The notes beneath the pieces were generated by a model. That model was given only the letters and a program-made list of their open reading frames with translations. It was not told the origin of the DNA and did not search any database. From positions 1,302,001 to 1,366,000 of the forward strand of contig JAACJO010000001.1 of NCBI GenBank assembly GCA_013368445.1: 64,000 nt of DNA. Reading direction: 5' to 3'. Source of the DNA: Leucocoprinus leucothites (Eukaryota > Basidiomycota > Agaricomycetes > Agaricales > Agaricaceae). The translations under genes and the position numbers were made by a program. Positions 27,757 through 40,392 of this stretch are shown here, one piece after another; position 1 is the stretch's first letter; each line of letters opens with the position of its first letter.

Positions 27757-28439
27757 TTAGCGTAGCCCGGCCTCTCTCAGGCTGCGGTCGATTTTAGTTT
27801 TCCAATTAACATACACACCTTCGCCAGGGTGGGGGTTGTACTGGCAAACTTGAAATAAGACTAGTTGTTCATGAAAGCCAGGATTAATCCAGATCGAATC
27901 ACGGGCTGAGATGGAGTGAGCTACAACAACTTTACTACCAGAGCGGGTTGCATACCTCTCCTCACAATTTCTGTGGCGTCAGTTACACCAAGACGACGAG
28001 ACCACATGACTAATGGTTAGGTTAATACAACGAGCGTGCAGACGCCATGATAACGACCTACAATAGGCGATTACGACGGCAGCACTTCTGGAGATGCCGT
28101 TCACACTGTGGACCAGCACAGTTCCACCGCTTGTCAGTGCCTGATGAATAAACTGACATGCTATCGGGAGATGAATCAAGAGGTCCGCGTATCCAACGTC
28201 TTCGATGGTGATGCGCTTGTGGGATATACCGGATTCAGGAACCTCCGCTGGAATAGCTTCATTACACACAGATAAGATATGCGTAATGCGACGTTCAGTC
28301 AAAGTCCGAGTCGAACGGGCAGCAACCAAGCTAATGAGAATGATCAGAAAGAAAAAAACCAAAAGAACAAGAAAGTCACTGACTTTCCCAAGTAGAGCTT
28401 GTTCTGTATGATTGCCTCAACGTTTTTCATTTGACCCAT
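27757..28439 (-). CDS. Dual-specificity phosphatase-like protein with Cys-to-Ser active site
   Basis: About 180-residue protein of the DSP/PTP fold in four or so exons. The N-terminus reads MGQMKNVEAIIQNKLYLG, then LVAARSTRTLTERRITHILS across an intron. The general-acid loop region is ITIEDVGYADLLIHLP. The P-loop is VLVHSVNGISRSAAVV, so the catalytic cysteine of HCxxGxxR is serine (codon AGT, at 28105-28107 on the minus strand), while the arginine is kept. The tail (ARDSIWINPGFHEQLVLFQ) fits DSP ends, and the stop is at 27757. An in-frame ATG at 28430 is the alternative start. By the known chemistry, Ser in place of Cys removes the thiol-phosphate step, so this should be a pseudophosphatase or phosphate-binding protein. 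The fold is sure; the loss of catalysis is inferred. Confidence 0.85.
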
Positions 28440-29730
28440 TTTCTGCTTTTTTCTGGACTTTTGGGTGAACGACTGCAGAGGTCCTGAGGATCAGTGACTC
28501 GAGCCACCAGCTTCTTGTACCATGTAGCGGCGGGGAACAGCACCGAGAGCTACGGCGTAGAGCCAGCCCCGTTATCGCTTGCATCGTAGTGTTCATTGCC
28601 CAATTTTTTGGAGAAACGAGCCAAAGCAGTGTTAGGAACACCATAGCGAGAGTGAGTAGCTTACAATAGCCGGTTGGTACGAAAAGCGGTGCTCCCCACG
28701 TGGGTGATGTCGGCTTGCTTGGAAGATCAACACGATCAAACAGATTTGACAGAAGTCGGGGTTCCCAAGTCAGCCAAGCGCTGTTCCGTTTTGGGTGGAA
28801 GGTTCGGGGTGCCTTCTTTAGCTATGGCGGTGCTCTTGGTCGCACTTTGATTCTGTCGATCTTGGGATTACAATGCATCTCCTATCAGATCCGCTATGCA
28901 TCTTCTGCCTTGGACGGTTTCCGTACCCGTACGTCATTGTACATCATCCCTCGGTATCCCCTCAACATATTCGAGCTTTCAGCCAACCTCGAGTTCTTCG
29001 TAGTACGGATAAGCAATGCTAAACCTCTTTCTTCTATTCTGTACTGATCTTCAAGAGTTCCTGGTTTTACTTAATACCTTCCCAGGAGTCCGCCTTCCAG
29101 AGAGAATTTACCGAGAGATCAAGTACTGCAGCACGAAACGCTCGACTTTGGCCTGAGTCAAGGTCTTCGGGTTCACCGCGGAAATTGACTCGGATTGGAT
29201 CCTGCACAAAGACCGGCTAGGGTTCGGTAGATAACAAAGAAACCGCCTGTGGGATGACAAAACACTTGGTTGGGGAGGTGCCGAATATTAAGTCGACTTT
29301 CCATTTGTAAGCTGCAACTCTACCCCTTTGCCCACAGGACCTCAAGGCATCATCCGTCATGCATATGCATCATTGTTCAAAGGACCTCTGACAATTCCAG
29401 TTCCCCCAGATAGTAAGAATTATGCGAGCCCGCCCTCATTTACCGTTAACACGTGTATTTCTTGCTTCAGAACGACTTCTTTTGTGTGTCGAGGGCCTCA
29501 AACGTGGGGGTTGAACCTCGTTGGGTTGAAACAGCAAGTGATCAACAATTCAGTGCGACCACCTGTTTGCAGCGAGGTCCTGCCCACGTGACGTGATCAA
29601 TCAACCCTATTCTTGTCTGCGCTCCGGTTCTCCGAAGTGCTATTAAAGCACTCTTACCTTTTTACTTGCCATGTCAAATACTCTGCTCTACCTTTAACTC
29701 ACAGCACTACAAGTCTAGTACCTTTCAACG
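28440..29730 (+). other. Gene-poor divergent region with one unplaced ORF
   Basis: About 1.3 kb between two genes that face away from each other. It has a 115-residue plus-strand ORF (28700-29047) with an arginine-rich start and a hydrophobic patch (TLILSILGLQCISYQ) but no recognised domain. No intron partners are visible. A TATTAAA box lies near 29640, about 90 bases before the next gene. I do not call a gene here. Confidence 0.35.
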
Positions 29731-30298
29731 ATGAAGATTGAATGGGCATCCAACGTAAGTGATTTATTGACAGTACGGGCGGTCTCTAATCTCGGAGTTC
29801 TCATACTCGGCCAGTTCACTCCAGACGGTCGTCGACGTACCCCTCCTCCGTCTACCATTCATGGTTGGCTTGCTAAGTGGAGAGGGACACTGAGTGGGAA
29901 CGAGGTCCTTCGTAGTCGAGTGAGTTGCTCCCTCTCAATCAAATCGGCGCCAATTGAACCGTTACCAGGGAATGGCAGAAATGCGGAAAGCCGCAGCTCA
30001 CAGGCGAGCACGCAGGAATTACGAGTTGAAAAAGGCGGCAAAGAGCGGGCAAACGACCTTTGGTATTCTCTCGCTTCTCCGCGGCAAGGGAACCCGGAAC
30101 CGTCTTTCAGGGCGGTCGCGGACCCAGTCTGGTCGATCCCGCCCCAAGGGCACCCACACCTCCCGCCGGCCGACTACCCGGAAACCTGACTCTAAGGCCT
30201 CCCGTAATGCTGGTCAGAAACGGCTACCACCTCGGTCCAATCCCAAGTCCAAGCCCCAGCAAGGGAGTTCACGCCGCCCTGCGCATAGTCGCAATTGA
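29731..30298 (+). CDS. Small Arg/Lys-rich hypothetical protein
   Basis: Not recognised. A likely intron with GTAAGT donor spans 29755-29814 (60 bases). A second starts with GTGAGT at about 29919 and ends with CCAG near 29969. Either way the frame stays open. The product is about 140-170 residues: a short N-terminus, a middle (HGWLAKWRGTLSGNEVLRSR), then a strongly basic tail (MRKAAAHRRARRNYELKKAA, ending SRRPAHSRN). There is no signal peptide and no zinc motif. The charge suggests nucleic-acid or ribosome contact, but that is a guess. The stop is TGA 30296-30298. Low homology evidence. Confidence 0.45.
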
Positions 30299-31029
30299 TA
30301 AAGACTCTCATTATTCACCGACGGTTATCTCTGATTGTTTGTAGCATTACATTGGGACTTTGTACGGAACTTAAATAGGAGCATGAAGCTGTCTATGTAG
30401 CAGCCTGTATTTAAGTTATTTATTAATGGAACTCATAGAATGCGTATAGCTCTTTTACGACACTACCTCATTTACACGACTTCAAGTGTGCTGTAGCATT
30501 AGTAATCACAGCCCTGAAGTTTATCTCTCCCGCCAAGTACTTGAACATTGAACGATGCCCACTGTCCTTGGCTAGCATATACTTCAGATAGCTAATCATT
30601 TATGGGCATTTACATCAGTTTCGAGGAGCGTCATCAAACACACGATCCACAGCAAGCCGTTAAGCCTCTGACTCAGGCCACCGCTCAGATGAAAAACATG
30701 CGCCAACCGGCTCTCTCGAGGGAGCTTCATTGCATCCTGAACATATATATCGTTCATCTCGGGTTCAACGTGACGATGGACATAATGAAACCTGGGGCTT
30801 TCGAGTAGAAAGATTGAGTATTCTCCCGGAACTCTAAACATGTGGGAACGAAGCACATTTTCATGCTACCAGTGCCTGGGCTGAGACTGATTAAGCACCT
30901 GGCTAGATCCTATAGAGCGAACAGAACAGCACCACGCCCGTTCCGCCAAGATCCTGGTTGACACGTCTACATAATATAAATTGGGAGCTGTCGATCCGTA
31001 TCAGAAGACAAAAAGATAGAGTACTTGCT
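30299..31029 (+). other. Convergent intergenic region
   Basis: About 730 bases between two converging genes. No supported gene. The sequence is A/T-rich in parts and carries only short shadow ORFs on both strands. Confidence 0.45.
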
Positions 31030-32082
31030 TCAATTAAAGGCTGAAGTACTTTCCATATTCGGTTGCGATTTCTTCTTTTTTCTTCTTTTGCGTTTCTTCT
31101 TAGGTACAAGACCAGAAGAGCCTGCCTCTTCAATCTCGCTTCCCCGTTCGCTGACAGAACCTCGCAGGTTCAGTAGCGGTAATTTGAGAAAATTGGAATC
31201 ACCCCTACGATCTCCAGGGGAGGGGGGCAGATTAGCTGTCAGAGATACATCAACAAGGTTTCTGAGAGAAACGGGGGGAGTAGCAGGGGTTTGTGCAGGC
31301 GGAAGAGATGCATCTGGAGCGGTGGGTTTTAAGGGTGAGCTGGATGAGGTGTGGGGAGGTGGATTGATCCCGACATCAGACAAGTCGGCTCGCTTGGTTC
31401 CCTGCTCCCCATCGCGGTTGGAATCTTGCTGTGATATGTAGTCCGCCTCCTTTCTTGGAGTCTCGGGTGTATCAGGAACGAGGAGTAGCTCCTTTGCAAC
31501 CTCATCGACCTCCAACCCGTCCTCTATGGCCGGTGGCAGCGATTGGCTCGAGGGCATAGCCTTCAAAGCCACTGGATGTATTGTAGGTCCATTCTTCCCG
31601 CTATCTCTGGTACCTTTGTTCTTCTCCTTCTTTGAAAGTGTGCTGAATGGATCTACGCGGGCTTTTTTCTTGATTGCACCCGGTCGACTCTCTTCTTCGT
31701 CGTCTGACTGAGGCTTCTTCGTGCCAATGCCTTCTTCCTCCCGTTGCCGTTTCTTTCCACCTTCCAGTTTTGTTTTTAGCCTCGCTGCCTCACGGACAAG
31801 GCTTTGGGATTCAGGAATAGGTGCCCCGACACCAAGTCTGAAGTCGACGACTGGACTGAGAAAGAGAAATAAACCTAGCAGAAAAGGGGAGATGGCTCAC
31901 CTAGTTGGTCGGCGCATGTATTCTTTGATTTCATTTTCCAAGTCATTTTGTCTACTAGTTTGTGAGTACTGCGTAGGCTTGACCCAGGACGTAACGAGAT
32001 TCTGCGCAAATGACATAGAGAGATCGATTTGAGCTTGAAGGTCCTGCAAATCAATTGCATCCTCGTCTAGTTGTGCATCCAT
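31030..32082 (-). CDS. DUF3245-like protein, disordered basic C-terminus
   Basis: Resembles the fungal DUF3245 family. The start MDAQLDEDAIDLQDLQAQID is followed by FAQNLVTSWVKP. An intron near 31855-31900 joins EYMRRPT to VVDFRLGVGAPIPESQSLVR, whose LGVGAPIP is the best-known block. The rest is polar with charged and Ser/Pro-rich stretches and ends in a Lys/Arg run (PKKKRKRRKKKKSQPN), which looks like a nuclear or nucleolar targeting signal. Length is about 330 residues. Function unknown. The family name is inferred from this block only. Divergent from Gemin2 with 226 bases between. Confidence 0.6.
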
Positions 32083-32308
32083 GCTGTAGTTATAGAATTG
32101 TCTTGTTGAGTGTAATAATATGACCTAGCAGACGTCTTCACGAATACATTGCTGTGTTGAGTGGTAGTAGTTGGATGTTGAGTTGTTGGATTGTGGCTCT
32201 TGGTGATTTCCGGCGTCTATCATTCCGGTCACTAAAGCTGAGTCGACTCGGCAGACCAGCAACATCCTCACAATCACATCCTCTTTCATTATCGCCCAGT
32301 TCTCTAGA

Positions 32309-33708
32309 ATGGCACCCTACAAGAGAAAATACAGCGAGATTGATTGTTCTGACTCTGAAGAGCCATCTTTTGGAAAACAAATTTTGCCAGTGGCAGACTT
32401 ACCAGATAATTTCGATGGTGAGCCGGCGAATGGAATGCAATATCTCTTTACTGTGCGGTAAAGATCCCCTCGTAACCTCCTTCAAGCAACTCGCTCACGG
32501 CAATCTTTTGCAGGCGCGATGCGAGAGCGCTCCCGCAATTTACGCGCGTAACGAACCCATACGAGTCTCCGCAGGATCCTTTACCATCCACTCAGGCTCA
32601 CCAGGCGTCACACCCAGCCTTACCGTCAGTGAAGTGGAGAACACTCAGTGAATCTCGGTGGCGGAATATACACAAAGTATGTCGAGACTAACCATACCTT
32701 GACAAACATCTTTAATAAGTCCAATTACCAGAATTTTAACCAGCCAACGATTGGCACGTCCCTTCCAACTTCTCAACAAAGACTAATGCCGGACAAGAGT
32801 GAGAGAAGCCTCTGGTGGGAGTTCCTCGCTGGTTCACCAGAGTCAGTCTGGGGCCAACCTCGAAAATCAAAAAGGAAGGATAAAGCGAAAGAACTACGAC
32901 GACATGAGGTTTTTGCCTCAGGTAGAATGCGCGCTTGGGACGATGAAGATATTGTAGAGCATGTCACCGAAGGACTGTACGGGAGTGGACAAAATTGCGG
33001 AGGCCTTGCCGTAGACCCGTCATTAGCTTCTGGCGAATCAGAGACCTCTAACATGGCCATGGATGAAAATGAAGTTGAGGACGAGTTGAAGATTGAACCT
33101 CGGGATTCTTTGCCTACGCCTACGGGAACTCCAGTGCCTTCAGACGGTATCGGACAACTCACTGCAGTGGGATCGTCGATCCTCATCGCTCAAGAACATG
33201 CTCTTGGAAAGTCCCCAACGCTTATTCCGAGGGAGCCCACGCCACAAATGCTGAAGTTGATAGACGAAGTAAGCTATCCTCTGAATTCCACGTTCCAAAT
33301 TGCGAGCCTCATGATTATTAGTCCATGGCGCTTCGTCTGCTGATGTATTTCACTTTTTGGATCCACCAACATCTTCGGGATCCAGACTCTCCAGCCTATC
33401 GCCTTACAGAAGCCCATGCTCGTTGGATGTACTCTCTTCTACTTCGCGTCGATACTCACATCTCAGCGGATGACATGAATCTCTTACGTAGCCTTGCGCG
33501 AGCTTGCTTAGCCTTCATTAAGGTTGCAGTCCTAGAGCGAACCAAAGGGGTTCCCTCAAATACCAAGACACCAGTTGAACAAGAACGGGGAAGAACGCGA
33601 ATCATGGGAGAACAGGCTTGCTGGATCATAATATCTGGTATCGTTGGTATCTGGGGCCAGAGAGATCTCTGGATGGATGCCGAGGATACACTAGCCAGTC
33701 TAGGGTAG
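32309..33708 (+). CDS. Gemin2 / SIP1 homologue (snRNP assembly)
   Basis: Gemin2-like protein that holds Sm proteins in the SMN complex during spliceosomal snRNP assembly. The start MAPYKRKYSE is followed by NGMQYLFTVRRDARALP, joined across an intron near 32460-32513, which is the family hallmark. The helical C-terminus (WIHQHLRDPDSPAYRLTEAH, RWMYSLLLRVDT, LRSLARACLAFIK) follows, and it ends WMDAEDTLASLG. An acidic linker (NEVEDELKIEPRDS) lies in the middle. Length is about 420 residues. The gene converges with the GNAT gene, 106 bases apart. Confidence 0.88.
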
Positions 33709-33814
33709 TTATTCTTGATCTCGACTTGGATACCAGTATTCCGTCCGAACGGTTTCCGTTCGATGTAAGTCACTGCACAGCGCGTATTATTCGGTACAAG
33801 TACAAGCCGGGCAG

Positions 33815-34981
33815 TTATACAATGGTTGTCTGAGCCTGCTGTGGGCGAGGTTCTCGGACCATCTGAAAAACCAGGCTTAGTGATGCTTAATGATGCTTAT
33901 TGAATGCTATCCCCACAATTTTAATGACAACAGGAGTGCCGTTCCATTCTGGATTGTCATCGCCAACGATGGCTTCTGCTACAACCACATAACCGTGCGA
34001 CATGTAGAAGCCCGTGTTTTTCTCATTGGTGGATTTCAACCAAATGGCTTGATTGGTGACGTCTCCCTGTTTCAGCCCAATGAATTTTTACAGAGGCGGT
34101 GCAATGGAGTTCAAAATATGTTTTCGACAAATGTGATGATGGACATACCAAAGCTCCGACTGAGTCAAGCAAGGCGCCTCCATAACCCCAACCCTGACTC
34201 TTTGGTTCTGTTGCCAAGGCGTCTATATACAGCATTCTATTGACACGATCACCCAGCGATCTGGCGACGGCAAGCCTGACTTTGGTTTCAACTTCAGCTG
34301 AACGCTGTATTGATTTCTGAGCGGCGGCACAGGTACTCTGTATTGCAGTAACTCCACACCTTTCTCTCGTCTCTCGGTGTCAAAATGGCAAAGATTTTGC
34401 CGATCATTTCAGCAATCCAGTAGATACTGCGCTCAAATAAACCTTCGTGAAAATTGGGTGGAGTGCTGTTAGGATCATTATCATCAATCTCGAGGGTTTC
34501 CGGACAGCTTTATGAGAGGCGCCGAAGGGCCGCGCACCAAAATATGAAAGATGATCCCTCATCAACAGTCAACGCTACTTTTCGGCTTTTCCAATATAGC
34601 ATGACGCAGAACATGATGAACTGTGTAGCATCTTTGACCTCGGGGGTTTGCTTGCGGTTCTAGGCGGCGGCAATCAGGAAAATATATAAACGCAACAGTT
34701 GCTAAAGCCCACGTTATCAATGTACCGAAGCACAGGATCTGCCTCAAAGGCCTCAGCCCAAGTTTTGCTCGCCTTCTTGAGGTGTGCTATAACGACATTT
34801 CGAGTGAAACTCCGAGAATCAGAGCGACAGGAGTGAAGGACATACTGTATGCCAGAGGCGTGACGATGGGGGATACCTCGATCTCAGGACATGGAGAAGA
34901 AACGGCCTGATATGACCTCGCGGCCTCCTGTAAAAGAGGTTGCATAGAGGAGTCTTGTTCACTGGCCTCCGGAAGTTGCAT
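33815..34981 (-). CDS. GNAT-family N-acetyltransferase
   Basis: Acetyltransferase-like protein of the GNAT fold, about 270-290 residues in five or six exons. The acetyl-CoA pyrophosphate loop is visible as SQGWGYGGALL near 34180, after MLYIDALATEPK. The C-terminal half reads TGFYMSHGYVVVAEAIVG and PEWNGTPVVIKIMVREP, rebuilt across a last intron near 33840-33890. The start is taken as the ATG at 34981 (MQLPEASEQD), followed by PEIEVSPIVTPLAY. Substrate unknown. Splice sites in the middle exons (34250-34700) are uncertain. It is not a tRNA or ribosomal acetyltransferase that I recognise. Confidence 0.7.
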
Positions 34982-36181
34982 TGCAGCACCGCAGAGGTAA
35001 GAGATAGCTTCTAGGAGAAGGGTCGACGCGCTTGGAGGTCGGGTTTACATCTCTTTTAAAGACATTCCGCAGCCTGATTTTTTTTGCTGCGCACTCGAAA
35101 ACGGAGCAGTCTGTCAATGTGAGGGTAGGGTCAACGGTGATATGTAACAAGTTCTTTTCGCACAAACAGTCCTACTCATCAGAAAGGTCGACCTTTATAA
35201 AGTATGCGCAGTAAGACTCGTGTTACATCTGTTCAGTTCAGCGTCAACCATTGGGATTTCACTGTAACTTTGATTCTCCTGAACTGCGCTGGCACGACTA
35301 GAGTGTCTGTCGTAAGGGCGTGACGGTGCTGAGTGGGGCGGACTAGATTGTAAACAAGAACAGCCCAAGGATATCGAGCAATGCTTGTAATATAGTGAGG
35401 CAGGCCAACGTTTAACGTTTAACTTCGTTTAGCGTCCATGTCCACAGCAAGTAAATAAACAATGCATCGACCCAGTGGGTGTAGAGTACACCGACCCGTC
35501 CATCGAGGTTTGGTGAAGGCCTATTTGAGGTCCAGGGTAAATCCAGTATTCGAGGGTGTGTTTTCCCGGAATAGACCCAGGCGCCATATGCACAATTAAT
35601 TGAAAAAAGGCTGCTACTCGTTTTGACAGCCAATCTGAACTTGTGGCATCACATGCTCCCAAGTCAGACATCAATTAGATATCGTTGGTTCCATCGAGAG
35701 AGAAAGAATAGAGTGTTGATGGGCTGGGGACATGCCAAACCGCAAGAGTAATAAATTAAGGAGAGGGTACACCTTAAATGATGTTATTCATGCACCGCAA
35801 CTTGTTCAGAAAGAATCGACATTCGCGTTCAGAGTCAATGTATTTAGTACAAGTTCGAAAGGTGAAATCATCCGAAAGGACTGGGAGTACAAGGACGTGA
35901 TGAACGAAAGAAGAAACAAAAGAAACGCACGATTTTCATTTCAGCGTTCGTTGGTATGTGCCAAGACAGGACTAACGATAGTCAATGAATTAAACGAATG
36001 ATGACCCTGAAGCGTCGACTCAATGTACGTGACGAGATCAGTCCCAAATTTAGCCCAGAAGCAGGAAAGTTCGCCGACAAGTTCCTTTCGCGTTACATAC
36101 AAGAACCCCTTCTTCACCCAGTCATCCTCTGCTGGCTCCCACTTTTCCCCGGTTCTTCCGTATCCCTTTTCGTCTCCTGCC
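34982..36181 (+). other. Gene-poor region, GNAT to GPI protein
   Basis: About 1.2 kb with no supported gene. A short tandem (AACGTTTAACGTTTAAC) sits near 35410. An 89-residue plus-strand ORF (35735-36001) has no recognised domain and no splice context, so I leave it out. The last 150 bases hold a pyrimidine-rich tract (TTCCC, CTCCC) next to the GPI protein start. Confidence 0.45.
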
Positions 36182-36894
36182 ATGCACGCCGTCTCTGTCC
36201 TTCTTGCTCTAGCTGCCTCTGCGTGCGCATACCAGGTCAACCAGCCCAATGGCGTTAAGGGATGGACAAATGTTGGCCCACAACCGTGAGTGCAGGCCAC
36301 GTATTCCCTAGAGCCACGAAACTAACCTCGTGGTTAGTGTGACTTGGACCCGTGTCAATACCGACCCATCGAACTTCACTATCGTTCTCACTAACCAGGT
36401 AGCACCTTACTATCTGAGTCCCCCTAGCTTTCTCTGACAGTCCAAACAATAGAATCGCGCCATCTTTCCTCAGGATCAAGTTCTTACTGCCCAACAAGAC
36501 GGAGTCGTCACAGACACAGTCAACTGCAACCCTCCGAGTGCTGGCTGGCCACTTGGCAAAAGCTTCAGGATCAACTTTGTGAAGTCGACCGAGGAACAAA
36601 ATACGATCTATGCTCAATCCAATGAGTTTGAAATCGCGACCCCTAACGTCACCTCAAGTGGCGTATCGACTACCCCAATAGTGTGAGTGTAGCTCCTAAA
36701 ATCGGTGTACAATCCAATGACACTCTTCCACAACCAGCGCTACGCCAGTCGCTGTTCCTCCACCTTCTTCGACGAACTCCCCTACTGGTACGGGTGGTAG
36801 TGATTCGCCACCTGATCCTAATGGCGCCGCTGCCATCATGGCGAGCTCTGGCCTCATGGCCATCTTGGGTGCCGCTGTCATTCTTGGCGCTTAA
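36182..36894 (+). CDS. GPI-anchored Ser/Thr-rich surface protein
   Basis: Small secreted and probably GPI-anchored protein, about 183 residues in four exons. Signal peptide MHAVSVLLALAASACA, then a domain like the fungal Ser-Thr-rich GPI family (GWTNVGPQPVTWTRVNTD, then IVLTNQ, then FRINFVKSTEEQN, then YAQSNEFEI). A Pro/Ser/Gly stalk (VPPPSSTNSPTGTGG) leads to a hydrophobic tail (IMASSGLMAILGAAVILGA) that fits a GPI signal with a likely attachment residue near DPNGAA. Exons are joined across introns beginning GTGAGT, GTAGCA and GTGAGT. Role in the cell wall is likely but unproven. Converges with the transporter gene. Confidence 0.8.
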
Positions 36895-37137
36895 CTGCAT
36901 TGCGGCCTATCGAGCCCATTTCTTTCATTTATCATCATGATTGGAACTATCTTGAACTTTGCCTGGGAACTTTGACTTCGCGTCTATATACCTTGAACGC
37001 TACTTTTCTGTTAATGTCATTAAATACCCCTTTGTGAGCATCCTATCATGCTATTCGTGGATATCATTCGAATTCAAGCGAATACAGTGATGATCATTGA
37101 ACAGTCAACGTTGAGTGTCTGAACGTGTACATTTCTT

Positions 37138-38799
37138 CTAATCATGTACGACAGCTCCCCACCATCCTAAGCCCGCTAAACCACCGAGAATGATAGCAAC
37201 AGCTGGGGGGAACTTGAACCATTCAACGAGGGTGAATGTGGTAGCTGAAACAGCAAGCCACCAAGGTTCATCCCCTAAGCTGGTGCCCTGGTTTTGTGCC
37301 GGTGTCAAATACCCAACCTGCCAGATGCGATATACAGCGGTGTATACAAACCCGACAGCGGCTGCATTGACCCCTCTCAATAAGCTCGTCACAGCTTTTT
37401 GCTTTCTCAGCATGCGCCATATGCCCTGGAATCCAGTGGTCAACCAGATCCCAGGAGCGAATATACCCAAATACCCAAGTATGGCACCGAAAAAACTTTT
37501 ACCAGGACTAAAGCCTGTAGAAGTAATGGCCAGAGAACCCAAGTAAACAGCGAAATTAAAGTTAGGTCCCGGGAAAGCCTGAAGGATAGCAAGTCCTAAA
37601 ATGAAGTCACGAGGGGTGACCCAGCCGGGCTGAACGACGTATTCCCGAAGTAACGGAACCACAACTGGCCCACCACCGAATATGATTGTCCCAGCTAGGA
37701 ACATGTTGTTGAATAGAGCCAATGGAAGAGGAGGGTTGGGAAGTACACTGCGGAGGGTAATGAGGACTGCGAAGAGGGCGAAGAAAAGGGTGATCAAGGC
37801 TAAGCCAGTCTTGACACCAATCCCGTAGGCTGAGACATCCATCGGTGGTTGTGTCAGCTGGGAATGTCTTTCTGCCACAGTGTCATTGATCGGAGATGGA
37901 GGTCGAGAGCGTGCAGCGCCCTCTCCACTCGTACGAGTGGGCGGTCGTCGCTGGACTGAGCGGATGCTCCTGTTATCCTCGTTTACGCGAGGCATTTCCG
38001 TGATTTCGTGCTCGTCTACAAGTTCCTCGTTCCCAAGGTTCGCTCTGTGAACACGTCTTTTTCGAAGGTATCGCATAATTCTGAGGACATATGTGTCCCA
38101 GAGAACGGTGACAATGCCAGCACCGACCAGCAAGGCCGGGAAGTACCAGAGAGTGTTATGCAATAATCCCCCGCAGCCACCGAAAACGACCAAAGCTCTC
38201 GTAAGTTTGTCTGTAATGGCTTTACGAGATAGTTGGACGGCAGCCAAAGCGATGATACCAACGGTGGCTGCATTGAGCCCCGACAGAAAGGCATAAACGG
38301 GTGGTGGGAGGATCTCGCCGAGTTGGCGGACCCCCAGTGACAGACCGTACATGCCTAGGGCACCTGGTAGCGACCACAGGAGAAAGACCATTGCCGCAGG
38401 AATATATCCTGCGTGCACAACGGCGATGTTGAAGAGCATTTTCGTTGAAGCAGGCCCAGGAAGGACTTGAACAACTGCGAACGTTTCCTGGTACTAAGGT
38501 ATTTTGTGTCAATAGCTGGAAAAGGATACAGAAATAGGACGCCCACAGACCGTCTGTTCATCGATCCATGGAGCCTTCCCCATACCATCCACGAACCGTG
38601 CATGGAGAATCTGAAAATGGACAGGAGGGCCACCAAACGCAGTGAAACCCAGGTCATATGTTCTCCACAGCACGTCAAGAAGACGAGTTATCAATTTCCT
38701 GGAATTGTCATCCGTCTGTCCATCTCTTCCCGCTCTATCTGAATGGCCATCTCCTCTTACGAGGTGCCGAACCATGGCATGGAGGGCAGTAACAGGCAT
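37138..38799 (-). CDS. Chromate ion transporter (CHR family)
   Basis: Two-domain CHR transporter of about 530 residues, the long form of the chromate/sulfate family. The N-half (DLGFTAFGGPPVHF, QVLPGPASTKMLFNIA) and the C-half (FNNMFLAGTIIFGGGPVVVP, AILQAFPGPNFNFAVYLG) are the two known repeats, each with GGPxxH/V-type and PGP motifs. About ten hydrophobic segments are visible. A charged linker (RSIRSVQRRPPTRTSGEG) separates the halves near 37930. One intron lies near 38500-38550, between IDEQT and ETFAVVQ. The ATG at 38799 is chosen; a longer in-frame start exists upstream. Transport substrate unknown. Confidence 0.85.
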
Positions 38800-39202
38800 G
38801 TTGTGAAGCTGGAGTAGTAATGCTGGTCGGGCCGAAGAAGGCTGGGAAGCCACATAGTTATCTTTCCAGTCTGTTATAGTGCACGAACGAGGGAAAGTAT
38901 GATGATGGTTGATCGTCAAATGAGGACATCTGTAGCCACACACGTGCACCTGATCGACTCATACTGATGGCCTCGGTATAAGTGATCTTTGAAGTTATCT
39001 AATCTGGCGAAAAGCCGGACATCTACGCGCTTAGCTTATCACGAGGATCACAAGGGTATAATGACGTTTCTTCTAAGAGGGTGAGCCGTGAAACACGGTG
39101 TAGACTTATGCCTTGTTTTTATGTAAACAGAGACGAGTAAACAATTTATCACGATCGGACTATAACTTGAACTCTCTCATACATCACTGCGAGCTTTACA
39201 AG
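38800..39202 (+). promoter_or_regulatory. Divergent promoter, CHR transporter and BNA6
   Basis: About 400 bases between two outward-facing starts. Likely promoters for both genes. No clear TATA box and no other gene. Confidence 0.4.
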
Positions 39203-40348
<1,146 letters not shown>

Positions 40349-40392
40349 GTGCACCTTGCAGTAGATCCTAACGTGTATCGTTATTTCCTATT

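Noticed and set aside
35735..36001. 89-codon plus-strand ORF
   Set aside because: No domain or splice context, and codon use looks unremarkable in A/T-rich intergenic DNA.
38800..38949. Longer N-terminus for the chromate transporter starting at 38949
   Set aside because: The upstream in-frame part is His/Cys-rich without family similarity, and the ATG at 38799 starts just before the conserved region.
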